Shown here piece after piece: positions 12,961-15,549 of a DNA stretch of 15,549 nt. The stretch covers positions 1 to 15,549 of the forward strand of contig CAITBU010000129.1 of NCBI GenBank assembly GCA_903890595.1, read 5' to 3'. Below the pieces are notes generated by a model. The model saw only the letters and a program-made list of their open reading frames with translations. It was not told where the DNA came from and searched no databases. Positions within the stretch are counted from its first letter, which is position 1; every line of letters starts with the position of its first letter. The translations under genes and the position numbers were made by a program. This stretch comes from an uncultured Holophagaceae bacterium (GTDB lineage: Bacteria > Acidobacteriota > Holophagae > Holophagales > Holophagaceae).

Positions 12961-12982
12961 GGAACTTCCGCCAGGAGTCGCC

Positions 12983-14353
12983 ATGCCCCGCACCATGATC
13001 GAACCGTTCCGCATCAAGTCCGTGGAGCCCATCCGCATGACCACCCCCGCCGAGCGCCTGGGGATGCTGGAGGCGGCGAAGCTGAACGTCTTCAAGCTGC
13101 GGGCCGAGGACGTGCTGCTGGACTGGCTGACGGACTCCGGCACGGGGGCCATGAGCTCCGCCCAGTGGGGTGCCATCATGCTCGGCGACGAGAGCTACGC
13201 GGGGGCCAAGAGCTTCTACCGCCTGGAGGCCGTCCTGCAAGACATCACGGGCATGGCGCACTTCATCCCCACCCACCAGGGCCGGGCGGCGGAGAAGGTG
13301 CTCTTCAGCGCGGTATGCAAGAAGGGCGACCTGGTGCCCAACAACAGCCACTTCGACACCACCCGGGCGAACCTCGAGTTCAACGGCGTGGAGGCCGTGG
13401 ACCTGGTGATCCCCGAGGGCCTCCAGCCCGCCCTCATCCACCCCTTCAAGGGAAACATCGACCTGGCCCGGGCCGAGGCCCTGCTGGCCCAGGAAGGCGC
13501 CCGGATCCCCTTCGGCATGATCACCGTCACCAACAACACCGGCGGCGGCCAGCCGGTCTCCATGGCCAACATCCGGGCCTACGCGGCCCTGCTGAAGCGC
13601 CACGGCAAGGCCTTCATCATGGACGTCTGCCGCTTCGCCGAGAACGCCATGTTCATCAAGCTGCGGGAGGACGGCTACCAGGACACGCCCGTCCGGGCCA
13701 TCTGCCAGGAGATGTTCAGCTACGCCGATGGCTGCACCATGAGCGCCAAGAAGGACGGCATGGTGAACATGGGCGGCTTCATCATGCTGCGCAGCGACGA
13801 GTGGCTGGACCCCGTCCGCAACATGCTCATCCTCACCGAGGGCTTCCCCACCTACGGGGGCCTGGCGGGCCGGGATCTGGAGGCCCTGGCCGTGGGCCTG
13901 GAGGAGGGCATGGAAGAGAGCTACCTGCGCTATCGCCTTCGCACGGCTGAGTACCTGGGCGAGAAGCTGGAGGCCGAGGGCATCGGCTTCGTGAAGCCCA
14001 CCGGGGGCCATGCGGTCTACATCGACGCCCGCACCGTGCTGCCGGACATGCCCGTGGCGCATTACCCCGCCTGGGCCCTCTGCAACGCCCTCTACCTGGA
14101 AGGCGGCATCCGCGGGGTGGAGATCGGCTCGGTCATGTTCGGCAAGCACCTTCCTGATGGCACCGAGACCTACCACAGCATGGAGCTGGTGCGGCTGGCC
14201 TTCCCCCGCCGCATGTACACCCAGAGCCACTTCGACTTCGCGGGTGAGGTCCTCGCCGAGGTCAAAGCCAAGGCCAAGGAGATCCGCGGCGTGAAGATCG
14301 TCAAGCAGAGCCAGTACCTCCGCCACTTCACGGCAGAAATGGCCTGGGCCTGA
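12983..14353 (+). CDS. tnaA: Tryptophanase (PLP-dependent beta-eliminating lyase)
   Basis: 456 residues of the tryptophanase/tyrosine phenol-lyase family. Marks include EPFRIKSVEPIR, LTDSGTGAMS, PTHQGR (about 96-101), GGGQPVSMAN, MDVCRFAENA (D214, R217), the PLP lysine in MSAKKDGMV (probably K257), EGFPTYGGLAGRD, and R404 for the substrate carboxylate. Residues that separate the two activities are all tryptophanase-like: D125 in HFDTTR (Thr in tyrosine phenol-lyase), I381 in GVEIGS (Arg in the lyase) and H448 in LRHFTA (Phe in the lyase). It should split L-tryptophan into indole, pyruvate and ammonia. The ATG has AGGAG five bases upstream. There is no tnaC leader or tnaB transporter next door. 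The downstream aldehyde:ferredoxin oxidoreductase suggests amino-acid fermentation. Confidence 0.92.
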   Translation: MPRTMIEPFRIKSVEPIRMTTPAERLGMLEAAKLNVFKLRAEDVLLDWLTDSGTGAMSSAQWGAIMLGDESYAGAKSFYRLEAVLQDITGMAHFIPTHQGRAAEKVLFSAVCKKGDLVPNNSHFDTTRANLEFNGVEAVDLVIPEGLQPALIHPFKGNIDLARAEALLAQEGARIPFGMITVTNNTGGGQPVSMANIRAYAALLKRHGKAFIMDVCRFAENAMFIKLREDGYQDTPVRAICQEMFSYADGCTMSAKKDGMVNMGGFIMLRSDEWLDPVRNMLILTEGFPTYGGLAGRDLEALAVGLEEGMEESYLRYRLRTAEYLGEKLEAEGIGFVKPTGGHAVYIDARTVLPDMPVAHYPAWALCNALYLEGGIRGVEIGSVMFGKHLPDGTETYHSMELVRLAFPRRMYTQSHFDFAGEVLAEVKAKAKEIRGVKIVKQSQYLRHFTAEMAWA

Positions 14354-14614
14354 TTGTTCTGGGAGTCCCAAAGACTGGACTTATCCACAGATTGCACAGA
14401 TTACACAGATAGAGAAAAAGCCTTAGCCGGGGATGGACATGGAAAGCGGGGATAGGGCACTGCCGCAGTTATCACCGTCCATCCCTTTGATCCCCGTCAT
14501 GGGTTTTCTTTGGTTGGTGTGGACGCACCAGGAGTGGGCTGACGCCGATCTGTGGAACCCCTTTTGATCTTGAATGGCTGGGGGTAGGCTGAGGGATCCC
14601 AACCCGGAGCCTTC
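14354..14614. repeat. Intergenic repeat block C: CACAGATT tandem and GGGATGGAC inverted repeat
   Basis: A 261-base gap. Three 9-base units CACAGATTG, CACAGATTA, CACAGATAG run head to tail (14386-14412). Next, GGGATGGAC (14430-14438) pairs with GTCCATCCC (14477-14485), and inside them CGGGGATA/TATCACCG forms a further imperfect stem. CGCAGTTATC (14464-14473) is the exact reverse complement of the 10-mer in block A. Read on the minus strand, the order is GATCAAAGGGATGGAC-like repeats, GATAACTGCG, then TCTGTG units: the same order as block A. From 14487 to 14560 I see nothing more. Confidence 0.62.
14562..14590 (+). promoter_or_regulatory. Candidate promoter of the aldehyde:ferredoxin oxidoreductase gene
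   Basis: TTTTGA (14562-14567) and TAGGCT (14585-14590) are 17 bases apart, and the latter lies 24 bases before the GTG start at 14615. The -10 hexamer matches the one found before the LeuA-like gene and resembles those before tnaA and the lia-like operon. An independent promoter here fits the 261-base repeat-bearing gap after tnaA. Confidence 0.36.
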
Positions 14615-15549
14615 GTGATCAAGGGTTATGCCGGTCGCATCCTGGACGTGGACCTGAGCACCCGCACCTTTGCGTTTCGCCCCCTGGACGAAGCCACGGC
14701 CCGGCTCTACCTGGGCGGCAAGGGCTACGGCACCCGCCTGCTCTACGACCTGACGCCGGCCGGCATCGATCCGCTGGGCCCAGAGAATCCCCTGATCTTC
14801 GCCACCGGCCCGCTGAACGGCTCCCTGGCCCCCCAGTCCAACCGCTTCGCCGTGGTCTGCAAGAGCCCTCTCACGGGCGGCATCGGCAGCGCCGCCTGCG
14901 GGGGCTCCTTCGCCTTCGGCCTCAAGAAGGCGGGCCTCGACATCCTGATCCTGCGGAACCAGTCGCCCACCCCCCTGCGCCTGGAGATCGATGGCGACCA
15001 GGACAGCGTGACCTTCCTGGACGCCACCGACCTCTGGGGCCAGGGCACCCGGGCCACCCAAGAGGCCCTCGGCAAGGGCCGCAACCACGCGGTCATTGGC
15101 CCTGCCGGCGAGAACAAGGTCCTCTACGCCGGCATCGTCTCGGATGAGCGCATCGCCGGGCGCACCGGCGTGGGCGCCGTGATGGGCTCCAAGCGCCTGA
15201 AGGCCATCTCTGTCACCGGCACCCGCAAGCTGGAGCTTGAGAATCAGGAGAAGTTTAACGACTACACCAAGTGGCTCCGAAAGCTCTTCCGGGCTCACCC
15301 AGTGCTGGGGGAGAAGCTTCGGCGCTACGGCACCATGGGCATCGTCAACACCACCAACGCCCGGAACATCCTCCCCACCCGGAACTTCAAGCTGGGACAC
15401 CACGATGACGCCATGAGCGTGTCCGGCGAATACCTCGAGGACCACGGCCTGGTGGGCGTGAAGTCCAGCTGCATCCACTGCCCTGTGGCCTGTGGGAGAG
15501 AGGTCACGGTGGAGGGTGTCGGCCGCGTCAAAGGCCCCGAGTACGAGAC
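14615..15549 (+). CDS. Aldehyde:ferredoxin oxidoreductase (tungsten), N-terminal part, runs off the window
   Basis: 311 codons are visible with no stop. GTG 14615 follows GGAG (14606-14609) by five bases, and the protein starts at the family's usual N-terminus (KGYAGRILDVDLSTR). The N-terminal pterin domain (about 1-205) has LGGKGYGTRLL, FATGPLNG, VVCKSPLTGGIGSAACGGSF and GRTGVGAVMGSKRLKAI. Then the [4Fe-4S] motif CIHCPVAC gives C286, C289 and C293; the fourth ligand lies beyond the window. The family carries tungsten-bispyranopterin and oxidises aldehydes to acids while reducing ferredoxin, in the cytoplasm of anaerobes. Full length is usually about 600 residues, so roughly half is seen. Next to tryptophanase, a role in oxidising aldehydes from amino-acid breakdown is plausible but not shown. 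Confidence 0.92.
   Translation, partial: MIKGYAGRILDVDLSTRTFAFRPLDEATARLYLGGKGYGTRLLYDLTPAGIDPLGPENPLIFATGPLNGSLAPQSNRFAVVCKSPLTGGIGSAACGGSFAFGLKKAGLDILILRNQSPTPLRLEIDGDQDSVTFLDATDLWGQGTRATQEALGKGRNHAVIGPAGENKVLYAGIVSDERIAGRTGVGAVMGSKRLKAISVTGTRKLELENQEKFNDYTKWLRKLFRAHPVLGEKLRRYGTMGIVNTTNARNILPTRNFKLGHHDDAMSVSGEYLEDHGLVGVKSSCIHCPVACGREVTVEGVGRVKGPEYE

Noticed and set aside
12863..12982. tnaC-type leader peptide controlling tryptophanase
   Set aside because: No short frame with a Trp codon and ribosome site is present in the gap.
11477..12982. A 500-residue in-frame N-terminal extension of tryptophanase
   Set aside because: It lies antisense across birA and coaX, has no family similarity, and the true start at 12983 has AGGAG and aligns with the family N-terminus.
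12983..14353. Tyrosine phenol-lyase instead of tryptophanase
   Set aside because: Asp, Ile and His occupy the three discriminating positions where the phenol-lyase has Thr, Arg and Phe.
12890..14371. 493-codon minus-strand frame opposite tryptophanase
   Set aside because: Complementary shadow of a confidently identified gene.
14381..14412. Replication origin suggested by a perfect DnaA-box consensus
   Set aside because: Only one box, no dnaA/dnaN or AT-rich unwinding region nearby; it is part of a short tandem repeat.
14386..14412. CRISPR-like array
   Set aside because: Units are 9 bases with no spacers and no cas genes are near.

Overview
The window is GC-rich, with strong G/C bias at third codon positions, and densely packed. 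It looks like an anaerobic or facultative member of the Acidobacteriota, most likely the Holophaga/Geothrix side. That is an inference from three things: a VWFA-related secreted protein of the type common in Acidobacteriota, a tryptophanase next to an aldehyde:ferredoxin oxidoreductase, and the overall base composition. I could not run any search to confirm it.

Layout, left to right. Position 1 cuts into a BrnT-type toxin gene (minus strand) whose promoter carries a small inverted repeat. It diverges from a YigZ/IMPACT-family gene. Next are a divergent pair of secreted proteins (DUF1684, minus; DUF1028 plus a TPR-like tail, plus), then a YchJ-like SEC-C protein and a short family III CoA-transferase/racemase. 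From 4319 to 7344 there is a five-gene operon in which every junction overlaps: a 36-residue membrane protein, a DUF5668 membrane protein, a LiaF-like membrane protein, a LytS-type histidine kinase and a LytTR response regulator. This looks like an envelope-stress sensing module in which the usual LiaRS pair is replaced by a LytS/LytTR pair. A possible Cys-rich small gene, a three-domain SCP2 protein and the VWFA-related protein follow on the minus strand. Then come a LeuA-like DRE-TIM carboligase (plus), birA and coaX (minus), tryptophanase (plus), and the first 311 codons of a tungsten aldehyde:ferredoxin oxidoreductase, which runs off the right edge.

No gap exceeds 300 bases. Three of the larger gaps (746-897, 2814-2983, 14354-14614) hold short-period and inverted repeats. 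Two of these, almost 14 kb apart and in opposite orientation, share the same modular plan: GGGAT-type purine repeats, an identical GATAACTGCG, then a pyrimidine-rich TCTG(C/T)G module. The third is a 126-bp element bounded by perfect 16-bp inverted arms. These dispersed repeats are the best candidates for something not well described.

A second pattern is a TAG(G/C)(C/A)T hexamer placed 22-24 bases before four start codons, and 9 bases before the SD-less LeuA-like gene. It is probably the local -10 element. I see no rRNA, tRNA, CRISPR array, insertion sequence or convincing riboswitch.
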